Shown here: positions 1 through 9,612 of the stretch, in pieces
How the letters are laid out: each line of letters starts with the position of its first letter
Position numbering within the stretch: the stretch's first letter is position 1
Assembly (NCBI RefSeq): GCF_012650175.1
Contig: NZ_JAAILI010000067.1
Span: forward strand, 35,369 to 99,368
From: Sphingomonas sp. S2M10
Lineage (GTDB): Bacteria > Pseudomonadota > Alphaproteobacteria > Sphingomonadales > Sphingomonadaceae
Direction: 5' to 3'
DNA length: 64,000 nt
The notes under the pieces: model-generated
Told to the model about the DNA's origin: nothing
What the model saw: only the letters and a program-made list of their open reading frames with translations
Databases searched by the model: none
Made by a program: the position numbers and the translations under genes

Positions 1-2
1 CG

Positions 3-1382
3 CGGGAATATATCAGCGACGGGCATGGCTCGGTCCGCATCATGGGGGTGGAGAGCAGGAACGCCAGCGGGCTGCGGACCGGCCGGACCTCCTATAGCTA
101 CCGCTTGCCGGGCAGCCGCGAGTGGAAGTCGCTCGGCGAGTTGGTCGACACGCCGACGGGATTCACCGGCTTCGATCCCTATGCGGTCGATCGCGACGCC
201 AACCTCGTCTACGGCTTCGAATCGGTCGACGGGCGGATGGCGCTCTACAGCATCTCGCTCGACGGGAAGCGGACGCGCACGCTGGTGTTCGCCAACCCTC
301 TGGTCGATGTCGACGGGCTCGTCCGAATCGGTCGCCACCGGCGCGTGGTCGGCGCCAGCTACGCTACGGATCGTCGCGTCACCGAATTCTTCGATCCCGA
401 ACTGAAGAAATTGCGTACGGACCTCGCCAAGGCGCTGCCGGGCAAGCCGCTGGTGACATTCGTCGATGCCAGCGCGGACGAATCGAAGTTGCTGCTGTTT
501 GCCGGCAGAGACAGCGATGCGGGCACCTATTATGTCTACGACAAGAAGACGCGGCACCTGGAAGAGGTCATGGCGTCGCGGCCGCAGCTGGCCGGTACCA
601 AGCTGGCGAGCGTGCAGCCGATCACCTTCCCGGCCGCCGACGGCACGATAGTCCCCGGCTATCTCACGCTGCCGGCGGGCAGCGACGGCAAGAACCTGCC
701 GGCGATCGTGATGCCGCATGGCGGCCCCGGCGCGCGCGACGAATGGGGCTTTGACTGGCTGGCGCAGTTCTTCGCGGCACGCGGCTTCGCGGTCCTGCAG
801 CCCAATTATCGCGGTTCGACCGGCTATGGCGACGCCTGGTACCAGAAGAACGGCTTCCAGTCGTGGCGCACGGCGATCGGCGACGTCAACGATGGCGGGC
901 GCTGGCTGCTGAAGCAGGGCATTGCCGCGCCGGGCAAGCTGGCGATCGTGGGCTGGTCCTATGGCGGCTATGCGGCGCTGCAGACCGCGGTGCTCGATCC
1001 GGACCTGTTCAAGGCGATCGTCGCGATCGCGCCGGTGACCGATCTGGAGACGCTGCGGGGTGAGGCTTCGGGCTTCACCAGCTACGCGCTGGTCGACGAC
1101 TTTATCGGCCATGGCCGTCATGTCCGCGAAGGCTCGCCCGCACAGAATGCCGATCGGATCAAGGCGCCCGTGCTGCTGTTCCACGGCGACCAGGACCTGA
1201 ATGTCGGCGTCGGCGAATCGCGGATGATGGCGTCGCGGCTGCGTGGTGCGGGCAAGCAGGTGGACTATGTCGAGTTCAAGGGGCTCGACCATCAGCTGGA
1301 AGACGATGCCGTGCGCGCCCGGATGCTCGACAAGAGCGACGCCTTCCTGCGCACCGCGCTGACCCTGCCGGCCAAGCCCTGA
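3..1382 (+). CDS. S9 family (prolyl oligopeptidase-like) peptidase, 5' partial
   Basis: This is the C-terminal part of an S9 serine peptidase. The frame is open back to the left edge, so the true start lies outside the window; ATG at 42 is only an internal Met. Counting from that Met, the alpha/beta-hydrolase domain covers roughly residues 190-440. The catalytic triad is visible: Ser306 in GWSYGGY, Asp385 in HGDQD and His417 in GLDHQ. The preceding 190 residues look like beta-propeller blades. Family members cleave short peptides, often after Pro or dipeptide units, usually in the periplasm or cytosol. Localisation cannot be judged because the N-terminus is missing. The gene converges on rpsD with a hairpin terminator between them. 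Confidence 0.9.
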   Translation, partial: REYISDGHGSVRIMGVESRNASGLRTGRTSYSYRLPGSREWKSLGELVDTPTGFTGFDPYAVDRDANLVYGFESVDGRMALYSISLDGKRTRTLVFANPLVDVDGLVRIGRHRRVVGASYATDRRVTEFFDPELKKLRTDLAKALPGKPLVTFVDASADESKLLLFAGRDSDAGTYYVYDKKTRHLEEVMASRPQLAGTKLASVQPITFPAADGTIVPGYLTLPAGSDGKNLPAIVMPHGGPGARDEWGFDWLAQFFAARGFAVLQPNYRGSTGYGDAWYQKNGFQSWRTAIGDVNDGGRWLLKQGIAAPGKLAIVGWSYGGYAALQTAVLDPDLFKAIVAIAPVTDLETLRGEASGFTSYALVDDFIGHGRHVREGSPAQNADRIKAPVLLFHGDQDLNVGVGESRMMASRLRGAGKQVDYVEFKGLDHQLEDDAVRARMLDKSDAFLRTALTLPAKP

Positions 1383-1392
1383 CAAAAGAAAA

Positions 1393-1419
1393 GGGGCGGC
1401 CCGAAGGACCGCCCCGTTT
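1393..1419 (-). terminator. Bidirectional hairpin terminator between S9 peptidase and rpsD
   Basis: A GC-rich stem (GGGGCGG pairing with CCGCCCC, one mismatch further in, tetraloop-like centre) lies between two convergent genes. Read on the minus strand it is followed by TTTTCTTTT, a good terminator for rpsD. On the plus strand it is followed by GTTTCTCGTTT, a weaker one for the peptidase gene. Confidence 0.75.
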
Positions 1420-1444
1420 CTCGTTTCCCGAAGGAGGCCGAAGC

Positions 1445-2059
1445 TTAGCGCGAGTAGAACTCGACGACCAGGTTCGGTTCCATCTTCACCGGGTACGGCA
1501 CTTCGTCGAGCGTCGGCACGCGGGTGAAGGTGACCTTCGCCGCGCCGTCCGGGGCGACATAGTCGGGGATGTCGCGCTCGGCGAGGCTCTGCGCTTCCAT
1601 GACCAGCGCCATTTCCTGCGCCTTGCCGCTCAGGCTGATTTCCTGGCCCGGCTTGATGCGGCGCGAGCCGATGTTGCACTTCTCGCCGTCGACGCGGACA
1701 TGGCCGTGGTTGACCAGCTGGCGGGCCGCGAAGATCGTCGGCGCGAACTTGGCGCGATAGACGATCATGTCGAGGCGCTGCTCGAGCAGGCCGATCAGGT
1801 TCTGACCGGTGTCGCCCTTCATCTTCGAGGCGTCTTCGTACGAGCGCTTGAACTGCTTCTCGGTGATGTCGCCGTAATAGCCCTTGAGCTTCTGCTTGGC
1901 GCGCAGCTGGATGCCGAAGTCCGACATCTTGCCCTTGCGGCGCTGGCCGTGCTGGCCGGGGCCGTACTCACGCTTGTTCACCGGGGACTTCGGACGACCC
2001 CAGATGTTTTCGCCCATGCGGCGATCGAGCTTATGCTTGGCGCTGGAGCGCTTCGACAT
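1445..2059 (-). CDS. rpsD: 30S ribosomal protein S4
   Basis: Full-length S4 (204 aa). It binds the 5' domain of 16S rRNA and nucleates 30S assembly. The N-terminal part begins [20 protein letters not shown]. The S4 RNA-binding domain lies at about residues 95-160 ([13 protein letters not shown]). The start is supported by an AAAGGA ribosome-binding site about 7 nt upstream. It stands alone here rather than in the alpha operon, as is common in alphaproteobacteria. The 190-bp region upstream should hold its promoter; no regulatory structure was recognised there. Confidence 0.98.
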   Translation of the reverse strand: MSKRSSAKHKLDRRMGENIWGRPKSPVNKREYGPGQHGQRRKGKMSDFGIQLRAKQKLKGYYGDITEKQFKRSYEDASKMKGDTGQNLIGLLEQRLDMIVYRAKFAPTIFAARQLVNHGHVRVDGEKCNIGSRRIKPGQEISLSGKAQEMALVMEAQSLAERDIPDYVAPDGAAKVTFTRVPTLDEVPYPVKMEPNLVVEFYSR

Positions 2060-2250
2060 ATAAAATCCTTTACCAATTGCTGTGACGTTGACCCGGGCAG
2101 CAAGCCGTCCTGATCGCGATCCCGGTATCGCCTGTGCTTCTCTGGTGAAAAGCGCAGGGCCACCGCTTCACCGGGGTGCGGGGCCAATTGCGAAGGGGCG
2201 CGCCTAGCGGGGTGGTGCGGGGGAGTCAAGGGCGCGGTAGGGCGCGGTGC

Positions 2251-2523
2251 TCAGTCGCCCGGGGTGTTTCGCGACGCGCGATTGCGCAAGGCGCGGTTCA
2301 CGTTCGCGTCGTCGCGCTCATGGATGGACTGCCATTCGACGCGTGTGTGGCATTCGCGCTTGAAAAAGTTCGAGCCGGTAACCTGGGTGCGGCGGCAGAT
2401 CGGCTTTTCATCTGCGGTCGTCTGGCTGCTGGTGGTACCGCCAGTGGACGGCGCCGCCTGTTGGGCAATGACCGGGGTCGAGAACAGGGCCAGAGCGGCG
2501 GCAAAAAACGTCAGCATTCGCAT
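2251..2523 (-). CDS. Small secreted hypothetical protein
   Basis: About 90 aa. It begins MRMLTFFAAALALFSTPVIAQ, a classic signal peptide with an Ala-Gln cleavage site, then a Ser/Thr-rich linker and a domain with two Cys residues (ICRRTQVTGSNFFKRECHT) that could form a disulfide in the periplasm. GGGGAG lies just upstream, so either ATG at 2523 or the one at 2517 could be used. A longer in-frame extension exists but lacks this ribosome-binding site. Proteins of this layout are common in sphingomonads and have no known function. Confidence 0.7.
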   Translation of the reverse strand: MRMLTFFAAALALFSTPVIAQQAAPSTGGTTSSQTTADEKPICRRTQVTGSNFFKRECHTRVEWQSIHERDDANVNRALRNRASRNTPGD

Positions 2524-2664
2524 TCTCCCCAGAGATACGCTCGCCCGAGATATTGCAGCCGCGGGGCTGCGAAATCCCGTAGGAATACGCGCCAATCTAT
2601 TCGGAACCAACCGCATTCCGCAAGTGATAGCGACGCCGTGGATCTACGCACCGCCGTCGCGAGA

Positions 2665-3798
2665 TCATGCCGCCGCGTGCCATTCCGCAACGACCAGCGG
2701 ATCCGGTTCGGCGGCGAGGTGGATCTGGCGCTCTTGACGCCAACGCGGCGGATCCAGCCGTTCCAACGCCCAGACGGCGGCCCCCCGCACCAGAGGCGCG
2801 GGATCGTCGAGCAGCGCGAGCACCGGCGCGACCAGCCGGGCACTCCCGCTGTTGCCGGCGGCGATCAGGCAGTTGCGGACCATCCGGTCCCGGCCGATCC
2901 GCTTGATCGGGGAGCCCGCGAAGACTTCGCGGAAGCTGGCATCGTCCAGTGCCAGCAGATCGGCGAGGTAGGGCACGGTCAGCTCGGCGCGGGGGTGAAA
3001 GGCCAGGTTTGCCTGCGCGGCGGCGGCGAACTTATTCCATGGGCACACCGCGAGGCAATCGTCGCAGCCATAGATGCGATTGCCGATTCCCTCGCGCAGG
3101 TCGCGGGGGATGGGCCCCTTGTTCTCGATCGTGAGGTAGGAGACGCAGCGGCGCGCATCGATGCGGTAGGGGGCGGGGAAGGCGCCCGTCGGGCATGCGG
3201 TCTGGCAGGCGTCGCAGCTGCCGCAGCCACCGCCGCTCGGGCCATCGGATGCGAGGTCGAGCGTCGTGTAGATCGCGCCGAGGAACAGCCAGCTGCCATG
3301 GCTGCGGCTGACCAGATTGGTGTGCTTGCCCTGCCAGCCGAGCCCCGCGGCTTCGGACAGCGGCTTTTCCATCACCGGCGCGGTATCGACGAACACCTTC
3401 ACATCGGCCCCCGGCGCCTCGGCGACCAGCCAGCGGGCAAGCTCCTTGAGCCGGCGTTTCACGACGTCGTGATAGTCGGCGCCCTGCGCATAGACCGAGA
3501 TGCGGCCGACCTCGCCTTCGTCCGCCAGCGCCAGCGGATCGGTAGCGGGGGCATAGCTCATCCCCAGCGCGATCACCGAGCGCACTTCGGGCCACAGGCC
3601 CTTGGGGCTGCCGCGCTGCTCGGCACGCTCCTCCATCCACAGCATGTCGCCATGCGCGCCATCGGCCAGCCACTGGCGCAGCCGTTCGGCAGTGCGCGGC
3701 GCGGCATCGGCGTGCGCCACGCCGCAGGCCGCGAAGCCGATCGCCGCCGCCTTCGCCTTCAGCCGTTCTTCGATGGACTTGTCTTGCCGCACCTGCAC
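2665..3798 (-). CDS. queG: Epoxyqueuosine reductase QueG
   Basis: QueG reduces epoxyqueuosine to queuosine in the anticodon of tRNAs with GUN anticodons, the last step of queuosine synthesis, using cobalamin and two [4Fe-4S] clusters. The protein is 377 aa. Cluster ligands are visible at Cys192, 195, 198 and 202 ([12 protein letters not shown]) and at Cys245, 248 and 252 ([10 protein letters not shown]) with Cys218. The probable catalytic acid is Asp138 in [14 protein letters not shown]-like helical tail (residues about 310-370) matches family architecture. The assigned start is GTG at 3798; the downstream in-frame GTG is an alternative. Divergent from the ABC gene, 36 bp apart. Confidence 0.95.
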   Translation of the reverse strand: MQVRQDKSIEERLKAKAAAIGFAACGVAHADAAPRTAERLRQWLADGAHGDMLWMEERAEQRGSPKGLWPEVRSVIALGMSYAPATDPLALADEGEVGRISVYAQGADYHDVVKRRLKELARWLVAEAPGADVKVFVDTAPVMEKPLSEAAGLGWQGKHTNLVSRSHGSWLFLGAIYTTLDLASDGPSGGGCGSCDACQTACPTGAFPAPYRIDARRCVSYLTIENKGPIPRDLREGIGNRIYGCDDCLAVCPWNKFAAAAQANLAFHPRAELTVPYLADLLALDDASFREVFAGSPIKRIGRDRMVRNCLIAAGNSGSARLVAPVLALLDDPAPLVRGAAVWALERLDPPRWRQERQIHLAAEPDPLVVAEWHAAA

Positions 3799-3834
3799 CC
3801 GCTACCACGTTGCGATTGCAAGGGGGAGGCATCG

Positions 3835-4761
3835 TTGCAGCAACTGGCCGTGAGTGCCTCCGGGCTGGTCAAGCATTTCGGCGATCGGCGTGCCGTCGAC
3901 GGCGTCGGGATCGCCGTGCCCAAGGGGCTGATCTACGGCGTGCTCGGCCCCAACGGGGCGGGCAAGACCACGACGCTGCGCATGCTGCTCGGCATTATCG
4001 AACCCGATGGGGGCGAACGGACGTTGCTCGGCAGCCGACATCCGCGCGACATGAGCGATCAGGTCGGCTATTTGCCCGAAGAGCGCGGGCTCTATCCCAA
4101 CATGAAGTGTCGCGAGGCGATCGCCTTCATGGGCGCGCTGCGCGGGCTGCCCTGGGCGACCGGCCGCAAGCGGGCGGGCGAGTTGCTCGAGAGCGCCGGT
4201 CTCGGCCATGCCGCCGACGACAAGATCCGCAAGCTCTCCAAAGGCATGGCGCAGCTGGTGCAGCTGCTCGGCTCGGTGGTGCACGAGCCCGATCTGCTGG
4301 TGCTCGACGAGCCCTTTTCGGGGCTGGACCCGGTCAACCAGGAACGGCTCGAACTGCTGATCCGCGCCCAGCGCGATCGCGGCGCGACGATCCTCTTTTC
4401 CACCCATGTGATGGCGCATGCCGAGCGGCTGTGCGAGCGCATCTCGGTGATCGCCGGCGGGAGGGTGCGGTTCGAGGGCACGGTGGACGATGCCCGTGCG
4501 CTGCTGCCGCTCCGCGCCCGCTACACGCCGCATCACGATGCGGACGCGATCGGCGCGATGCTGCCGGGCGACGCCGTGCGCGAGGGCGGCAGCTGGCGCT
4601 TCACCGTGCCCGATGGCGGGATAGAAGCGCTGCTGGTCCGGCTGATCGACGCCGGGCACGGCATTTCCGGTCTGTCGATCGAACGACCGGGCCTGCACGA
4701 CGCCTTTGTCCGCATCGTCGGCGCCGATGCGCTGTCCGACCAGACGGAGACGGCCGCATGA
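3835..4761 (+). CDS. ABC transporter ATP-binding protein (NatA-type exporter)
   Basis: ATPase subunit of an ABC-2 type exporter, 308 aa. Walker A GPNGAGKTT is at about residues 38-46, the signature LSKGMAQ at about 136, and Walker B LLVLDEP at about 156. A C-terminal extension of about 80 residues matches the NatA-type domain (DUF4162-like). I choose TTG at 3835 because AGGGGGAGG sits 5 nt upstream. The same frame is open far upstream, but that part is antisense to queG and has no coding logic. The stop overlaps the permease start (ATGA), so the two are translationally coupled and probably form one exporter. Substrate unknown; NatAB-type systems export Na+ or drugs. Confidence 0.9.
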   Translation: MQQLAVSASGLVKHFGDRRAVDGVGIAVPKGLIYGVLGPNGAGKTTTLRMLLGIIEPDGGERTLLGSRHPRDMSDQVGYLPEERGLYPNMKCREAIAFMGALRGLPWATGRKRAGELLESAGLGHAADDKIRKLSKGMAQLVQLLGSVVHEPDLLVLDEPFSGLDPVNQERLELLIRAQRDRGATILFSTHVMAHAERLCERISVIAGGRVRFEGTVDDARALLPLRARYTPHHDADAIGAMLPGDAVREGGSWRFTVPDGGIEALLVRLIDAGHGISGLSIERPGLHDAFVRIVGADALSDQTETAA

Positions 4762-5966
4762 TGCCGCGCTTCCTTCGCCACGCGCTGACGATCGCGAGGC
4801 GGGACTTCACCGCGACGGTGATGACGCCGACCTTCCTGCTGTTCCTGCTCAGCCCGCTGCTGATGATCGGCTTCGGGGTGATCGGCGGACTGAGCGGGCA
4901 GGCGGCGAGCAGCGCCAGCGAGGCGCGGCAGCAGATCGTCGCGATCGCGCCGCTAGGCCAGCATGACGCGCTGCGCGCCGGCGATCGCGAGCTGCGCAGC
5001 GTGTTCACCCGCGATTCCGTCCGGCCGCGCCTGCGCCTCGAGCAGCCGCAAGCCGATCCGGCGCGGCAGGCACGCGCGCTGTTCGATGCGGATGCGAGCG
5101 AGGTGGCGGCGGTGCTGTACGGCCCGCTCGACCGCCCCATGGTGCTGCGCCGCGCGGGTGCCGAGGCCGAGGGGCGCTATCTCGCCGCGCTCGCCGCGCA
5201 GACGCTCCGCGCCGAACAGGCCGGGGGCATTCGCAGTACGCCGCGCTTCGAGACGATCCGGCGGGAAGCACCGACGGTCAGCGGGCGCGGGCAGGCAGCC
5301 TATTTCTCCACCTTCGCGATCTTCCTCGTCACGCTGATGCTGTCGGGCCAGGCAGTGGGCGCGATGGCCGAGGAGCGTTCGAACAAGGTGATCGAGATTC
5401 TCGCCGCCGCGGTACCGCTAGAAAGCGTGTTCTTCGGCAAGCTGCTCGGTGCCTTCGGGTCGGCGCTGCTGTTCGTCGCCTTCTGGGGCACGCTGGTCGC
5501 CAATCTGCCGCGGCTGCTGCCGGGGGACGCGGCGGGGATGCTGAGCAGCCTCAGCGTCGCGGTCGGGCCGATCTTCCCGCTGTTGCTCGTCGGCTATTTC
5601 GTGATGGCGTATCTGCTGCAGAGCGCGGTGTTCCTGGGCGTGGGTGCGCTTGCTTCCACCCAGCGCGAGATCCAGATGCTGTCCTTGCCGATCACCATCT
5701 TCCAGTTCGCGATGTTCGGCATGGCCTCCTATGCGGCCGGTAACCCGGGGAGCTGGGTGGCGACGGCGGCGGAGATCGTGCCGTTCAGCTCGCCGATGGC
5801 GATGGCGGCGCGGGCGGCGAATGCGCCGGAGCTTTGGCCGCATGCGCTCGCCTTTGTCTGGCAGGCGCTGTGGGTGGCGGGCACGCTGACGATCGCGGCA
5901 CGGCTGTTCCGGCGCGGCGTACTCAAGTCCGGCAGCCCGAAGCGGGGGAAGAAGGCGGTGGCGTAG
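4758..5966 (+). CDS. ABC-2 type permease (NatB-like)
   Basis: Membrane partner of the preceding ATPase, 402 aa. One N-terminal membrane segment (FLLFLLSPLLMIGFGVIGG, about residues 28-47) is followed by an extracytoplasmic region of about 150 residues. A cluster of about five membrane segments follows (from about residue 180 to 385), including the AEERSNKVIEIL motif typical of NatB/YhaP-like ABC-2 permeases. It starts within the stop of the ATPase gene (ATGATG, the first or second ATG is possible). A conserved palindromic repeat follows the stop. Confidence 0.9.
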   Translation: MMPRFLRHALTIARRDFTATVMTPTFLLFLLSPLLMIGFGVIGGLSGQAASSASEARQQIVAIAPLGQHDALRAGDRELRSVFTRDSVRPRLRLEQPQADPARQARALFDADASEVAAVLYGPLDRPMVLRRAGAEAEGRYLAALAAQTLRAEQAGGIRSTPRFETIRREAPTVSGRGQAAYFSTFAIFLVTLMLSGQAVGAMAEERSNKVIEILAAAVPLESVFFGKLLGAFGSALLFVAFWGTLVANLPRLLPGDAAGMLSSLSVAVGPIFPLLLVGYFVMAYLLQSAVFLGVGALASTQREIQMLSLPITIFQFAMFGMASYAAGNPGSWVATAAEIVPFSSPMAMAARAANAPELWPHALAFVWQALWVAGTLTIAARLFRRGVLKSGSPKRGKKAVA

Positions 5967-5969
5967 GAC

Positions 5970-6150
5970 TGAACTCCTCCCCCTTGACGGGGGAGGATAG
6001 CGTAGCTTGGCAGCGTGCTGCCTAGCGAAGCTTGGAGAGGGTGAGCGGCGCGCAGCGCCGCGCGATTTGCGTTCGCAAATCGCTCCCCTCTCCCTCCCAC
6101 TGCCTCCGGCAGCGGGCCCCTCCCTCCCCCGCAAGGGGGGAGGGAAAAGG
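5970..6150. repeat. Composite palindromic intergenic repeat (family B), copy 1
   Basis: A non-coding block bounded by CTCCCCCTTGACGGGGGAG at the left and CCCTCCCTCCCCCGCAAGG at the right, with internal inverted repeats such as GATTTGCG/CGCAAATC. The same layout recurs in inverse orientation between hisA and hisH (21823-22005), including the AGCGTAGCTTGGC/AGCGCCAAGCTACG part. It lies between convergent genes. Confidence 0.7.
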
Positions 6151-6153
6151 ACC

Positions 6154-6417
6154 TCAATGCGCCGCGTCGTCGATCGCGTTGCCGGTGCGATCGACGCCGT
6201 TCGCCAGCGCGTCACCGGTGTCGTCCGCGCCTTCGCGGATCGCGCGACCGGCGCGGTCCGCACCATTCTCGATCCGGTCGCCCAGCCGATCCGCCGCGTT
6301 GGACAGGGAGTCGCCGGTGCGCTCCAGCGAATTGTCGACGCGGTCCTCGGTGCTCGGCGAGCAGGCGGCGAGACCCAGCGCTAGCGCGGGCAACAGAACG
6401 GACAGAGTCTTCGGCAT
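6154..6417 (-). CDS. Small lipoprotein
   Basis: 87 aa. It begins [22 protein letters not shown], a lipoprotein signal with lipobox LAAC, so it should be lipidated at Cys19 and membrane anchored. The mature part is a repetitive acidic and basic helix of the type [28 protein letters not shown], with a D-R/G-A-D heptad-like pattern suggestive of a coiled coil. AGGAGACC just upstream of ATG at 6417 sets the start; a longer in-frame extension would destroy the signal peptide. Function unknown. Confidence 0.75.
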   Translation of the reverse strand: MPKTLSVLLPALALGLAACSPSTEDRVDNSLERTGDSLSNAADRLGDRIENGADRAGRAIREGADDTGDALANGVDRTGNAIDDAAH

Positions 6418-6469
6418 ATGGTCTCCTGGGTGTCTAGTCAGCGGGCGCACACGCGCGTAGAGGGCCGCC

Positions 6470-6922
6470 ATGCAGCATCGCATCGCCCTCGCCTCGGATC
6501 ACGCCGCCTTCGCCATGAAGGCAGAACTCGCCGATTGGTTGCGTGGCCTTGGCCACGACGTGCTCGATCTGGGCACCAACGGACCGGAGAGCGTCGACTA
6601 TCCGGATTATGGCTATCGCCTTGGCAAGGCGATCGAGAGCGGCGAGGCGACCTTTGGCATCGCGCTGTGCGGATCGGGGATCGGCATCTCGATCGCGGTC
6701 AACCGCAATCCCGCCGCCCGCTGCGCGCTCGTCTCCGAGCCGCTCTCGGCGAGCCTTGCGCGCCAGCACAACGATGCCAATGTCATCGCGCTCGGCGCCC
6801 GGCTGGTCGGCATCGAGATGGCCAAGGCCTGCATCACCATGTTTCTCGAAACGGCTTTCCTCGGCGACCGTCACCAGCGTCGCGTGGAGAAGCTGCGCAA
6901 CCCCGAAAGGAGCCCCGCATGA
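6470..6922 (+). CDS. rpiB: Ribose-5-phosphate isomerase B
   Basis: Interconverts ribose 5-phosphate and ribulose 5-phosphate in the pentose phosphate pathway; cytosolic. The 150-aa protein shows the RpiB/LacAB hallmarks: ASDHAAF near the N-terminus (Asp10, His11), the active-site Cys67 in [13 protein letters not shown], and the [16 protein letters not shown] stretch. The stop overlaps the glyA start (ATGA), so rpiB, glyA, nrdR and the methyltransferase gene look like one operon. Confidence 0.96.
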   Translation: MQHRIALASDHAAFAMKAELADWLRGLGHDVLDLGTNGPESVDYPDYGYRLGKAIESGEATFGIALCGSGIGISIAVNRNPAARCALVSEPLSASLARQHNDANVIALGARLVGIEMAKACITMFLETAFLGDRHQRRVEKLRNPERSPA

Positions 6923-8226
6923 GCACCAACCCCGTAACGGCAGGCCTTCAGCCGGATGGCTTCTTCACCAAATCGCTCGCCGAGGTCGATCCGGCGGTGT
7001 TCGCCGGCGTCGAGCATGAGCTCGCCCGCGAGCAATATCAGATCGAGCTGATCGCCTCCGAGAACATCGTCTCCAAGGCGGTGCTCGAGGCGCAGGGCTC
7101 TGTGTTCACCAACAAGTACGCCGAGGGCTATCCCGGCAAGCGCTATTACCAAGGCTGCCACCCGTCCGACGAGGTGGAGCAGCTGGCGATCGACCGCGCC
7201 AAGCAGCTGTTCGGCTGCGGCTTCGCCAATGTCCAGCCGCACTCGGGTGCGCAGGCCAACGGCGCGGTGATGCTCGCGCTGACCAAGCCGGGCGACACCA
7301 TCCTCGGCCTCAGCCTCGATGCCGGCGGCCACCTGACGCACGGCGCCCGCGCGGCGATGAGCGGCAAGTGGTTCAACGCGGTCCAGTACGGCGTGCGCCC
7401 GGACGATCACCTGATCGACTATGACCAGGTCGCCGCGCTCGCCCGCGAGCATAGCCCCAAGCTGATCATCACCGGCGGCTCGGCCTATCCGCGCCACATC
7501 GATTTCGCCCGCTTCCGCGCGATCGCGGACGAGGTCGGCGCGATGTTCATGGTCGACATGGCGCACTTCGCGGGCCTGGTCGCCGGCGGCGTCCACCCGA
7601 CCCCGTTCGGCCATGCCCATGTCGTCACCACCACCACGCACAAGACGCTGCGCGGTCCGCGCGGCGGCATGATCCTGACCAATGACGAGGGCGTAGCCAA
7701 GAAGATCAACTCGGCGGTGTTCCCGGGTCTTCAGGGCGGTCCGCTGATGCACGTGATCGCCGCCAAGGCGGTCGCCTTCGGCGAGGCGTTGCGCCCCGAG
7801 TTCAAGAGCTATGCGGCAGCCGTGGTCGAGAACGCCAAGGTGCTGGCGGCGACGCTCAAGGAGCGCGGTGCGAACCTCGTCTCGGGCGGCACCGACACGC
7901 ATCTCGCGCTGGTCGACCTCACCCCGCTGGGCGTGACGGGCAAGGATGCCGACGAGGCGCTGGAGCGCGCGGCGATCACCTGCAACAAGAACGGCATCCC
8001 CAACGATCCGCTGCCGCCGATGAAGACCAGCGGCATCCGCGTCGGCTCGCCGGCGGGCACCACCCGCGGCTTCGGCCCGGCCGAGTTCCGCGAGATCGGC
8101 AACATGGTCGCCGACGTGCTCGACGGGCTGCGGAACAAGGGCGAGGCGGGCGACGCCGCGGTCGAGGCCGATGTGAAGGCCCGCGTCCGCGCGCTGTGCG
8201 AACGCTTCCCGATCTACGGCGGCTAA
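6919..8226 (+). CDS. glyA: Serine hydroxymethyltransferase
   Basis: A PLP enzyme that interconverts serine plus tetrahydrofolate with glycine plus 5,10-methylene-THF; the main one-carbon source. 435 aa, normal length. The PLP lysine is Lys242 in [14 protein letters not shown]. The conserved [21 protein letters not shown] (here YYQGC) and DMAHFAGL motifs are present. The start is fixed by ATG at 6919 overlapping the rpiB stop and by AAAGGAG upstream. nrdR starts directly after the TAA. Confidence 0.98.
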   Translation: MSTNPVTAGLQPDGFFTKSLAEVDPAVFAGVEHELAREQYQIELIASENIVSKAVLEAQGSVFTNKYAEGYPGKRYYQGCHPSDEVEQLAIDRAKQLFGCGFANVQPHSGAQANGAVMLALTKPGDTILGLSLDAGGHLTHGARAAMSGKWFNAVQYGVRPDDHLIDYDQVAALAREHSPKLIITGGSAYPRHIDFARFRAIADEVGAMFMVDMAHFAGLVAGGVHPTPFGHAHVVTTTTHKTLRGPRGGMILTNDEGVAKKINSAVFPGLQGGPLMHVIAAKAVAFGEALRPEFKSYAAAVVENAKVLAATLKERGANLVSGGTDTHLALVDLTPLGVTGKDADEALERAAITCNKNGIPNDPLPPMKTSGIRVGSPAGTTRGFGPAEFREIGNMVADVLDGLRNKGEAGDAAVEADVKARVRALCERFPIYGG

Positions 8227-8703
8227 GTGCGCTGTCCCTTCTGTTCCAATGAAGCCAGCCAGGTAAAGGATAGCCGCCCCACCGACGACGGGGCGGCGAT
8301 CCGCAGGCGGCGGCAATGCGAGGCGTGCGGTGCGCGCTTCACTACCTTCGAGCGCATCCAGCTGCGCGACCTGACCGTCGTAAAGAGCGGCGCCAATGGC
8401 AATGAGGGGCGGCGCGAGCCGTTCGAGCGCGAGAAGCTGATGCGCTCGGTCTCCACCGCCTGCCGCAAGCGCCCGATCCAGCCCGCCCAGATCGAGCGGC
8501 TGGTCTCCGGCATCCAGCGCCAGCTGGAGACGACGGGCGAGAGCGAAATCCTCTCCCAGCGCATCGGCGAGCTGGTGATGGAGGCGCTCAAGGGCCTCGA
8601 TTCGGTGGCCTATATCCGCTTCGCCAGCGTGTATAAGGATTTCCGCGAGGCGAAGGATTTCGAGGAATTCGCCGGTAACGTCAGCGAGGTCGGCAAAAGT
8701 TGA
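8227..8703 (+). CDS. nrdR: Transcriptional repressor NrdR
   Basis: Represses ribonucleotide reductase genes when its ATP-cone binds ATP/dATP. 158 aa. The N-terminal zinc ribbon has Cys3, Cys6, Cys31 and Cys34 (RCPFC and CEACGARF), followed by an ATP-cone domain (about residues 49-139). It begins with GTG immediately after the glyA stop with no gap, and its stop overlaps the next start. A glyA-nrdR link is common in alphaproteobacteria. Confidence 0.96.
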   Translation: MRCPFCSNEASQVKDSRPTDDGAAIRRRRQCEACGARFTTFERIQLRDLTVVKSGANGNEGRREPFEREKLMRSVSTACRKRPIQPAQIERLVSGIQRQLETTGESEILSQRIGELVMEALKGLDSVAYIRFASVYKDFREAKDFEEFAGNVSEVGKS

Positions 8704-9422
8704 ATTCCCCCGTGATCGTGCTCGTCCGCCCGCAATTGGGCGAGAATATCGGCAAGGCCGCGCGCGCCATGCTCAACTTCGGGCTGACCGAGATGCGGCT
8801 GGTGTCCCCCCGCGACGGCTGGCCGAACCCTTCGGCCGGGCCGGCGGCAAGTGGCGCCGATCTGGTGCTGGAAAAGGCACAGGTCTTCGAGAGCGTCGCC
8901 GATGCGGTGGCGGATTGCACGCACGTCTATGCGACCACGGTGCGCAAGCGCGGCGTGACCAAGCCGGTAGTGACCCCCGAGGTCGCCGCGCGCGAGATCC
9001 ACGGCGCGCCCACCCGCAGCGCGATCCTGTTCGGGCCGGAGCGCTCGGGGCTGGAGACCGATGATGTGGCCCTTGCCCGCACGATCGTCACCGTGCCGAT
9101 CAACCCCGAATTCGGCTCGCTGAACCTGGCCCAGGCGGTGATCCTGGTCGCCTATGAATGGTCGAAGCATGTCGGGCTGGAGAGCCCGCCCGCGGTCGAC
9201 CTTGATCCGCCGGCGCCGCAGGAGGAGCTGGACGGGATGATCGGCCAGCTCGACGCGATGCTCGACGATTCGGGCTATTATTTCCCGCCGGACCGTGTGC
9301 CCTCGACCAAACGGACGTTGCGCACGCTGCTGACCAAGCCGCGCTGGTCGAGCCAGGAACTGCGCACGCTGCGCGGGGTGCTGTCCGCGCTGGATGGACG
9401 CAAGCGGCATCGGGCGGAGTAA
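8700..9422 (+). CDS. SPOUT-class tRNA/rRNA 2'-O-methyltransferase (TrmJ-like)
   Basis: 240 aa with the SpoU/TrmH fold. Motif 1 is [22 protein letters not shown] near the N-terminus. The knot motifs are [14 protein letters not shown] (about residue 108) and [14 protein letters not shown] (about 133). TrmJ methylates nucleotide 32 of tRNAs, which fits best by length and the C-terminal helical tail. Target choice cannot be proven from sequence. The start is TTG at 8700, overlapping the nrdR stop; the in-frame GTG at 8712 is an alternative. Confidence 0.87.
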   Translation: MNSPVIVLVRPQLGENIGKAARAMLNFGLTEMRLVSPRDGWPNPSAGPAASGADLVLEKAQVFESVADAVADCTHVYATTVRKRGVTKPVVTPEVAAREIHGAPTRSAILFGPERSGLETDDVALARTIVTVPINPEFGSLNLAQAVILVAYEWSKHVGLESPPAVDLDPPAPQEELDGMIGQLDAMLDDSGYYFPPDRVPSTKRTLRTLLTKPRWSSQELRTLRGVLSALDGRKRHRAE

Positions 9423-9456
9423 GAGGCCGGCGAAGGCACGCCCCGACCCGATAGTC

Positions 9457-9553
9457 GTCATTCCCGCGAAGGCGGGAATCCATTCGCCTGTGCGTTGGAG
9501 GAAAGAACCTCGGCTTCAGCGCCAATGGATCCCCGCCTTCGCGGGGATGACGA
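9457..9553. repeat. Dispersed palindromic repeat (family A), copy 1
   Basis: About 97 bp flanked by TCATTCCCGCGAAGGCGGGA at the left and TCCCCGCCTTCGCGGGGATG at the right; the two ends are imperfect inverted copies of each other. Two more copies lie at 12034-12131 and, inverted, at 15061-15158. All three are intergenic. Confidence 0.85.
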
Positions 9554-9612
9554 CCAACAATCTGTGAGGAGGCCGGCTCCCCCTCCACGTCGGGAAGGGG
9601 AGCGTTGTCAGC

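Noticed and set aside
2176..3834. A long plus-strand frame running into the ABC ATPase gene (about 550 extra residues)
   Set aside because: It is antisense to queG and the small secreted protein gene, its translation is Arg/Ala/Gly-rich without domains, and a strong ribosome-binding site precedes TTG at 3835.
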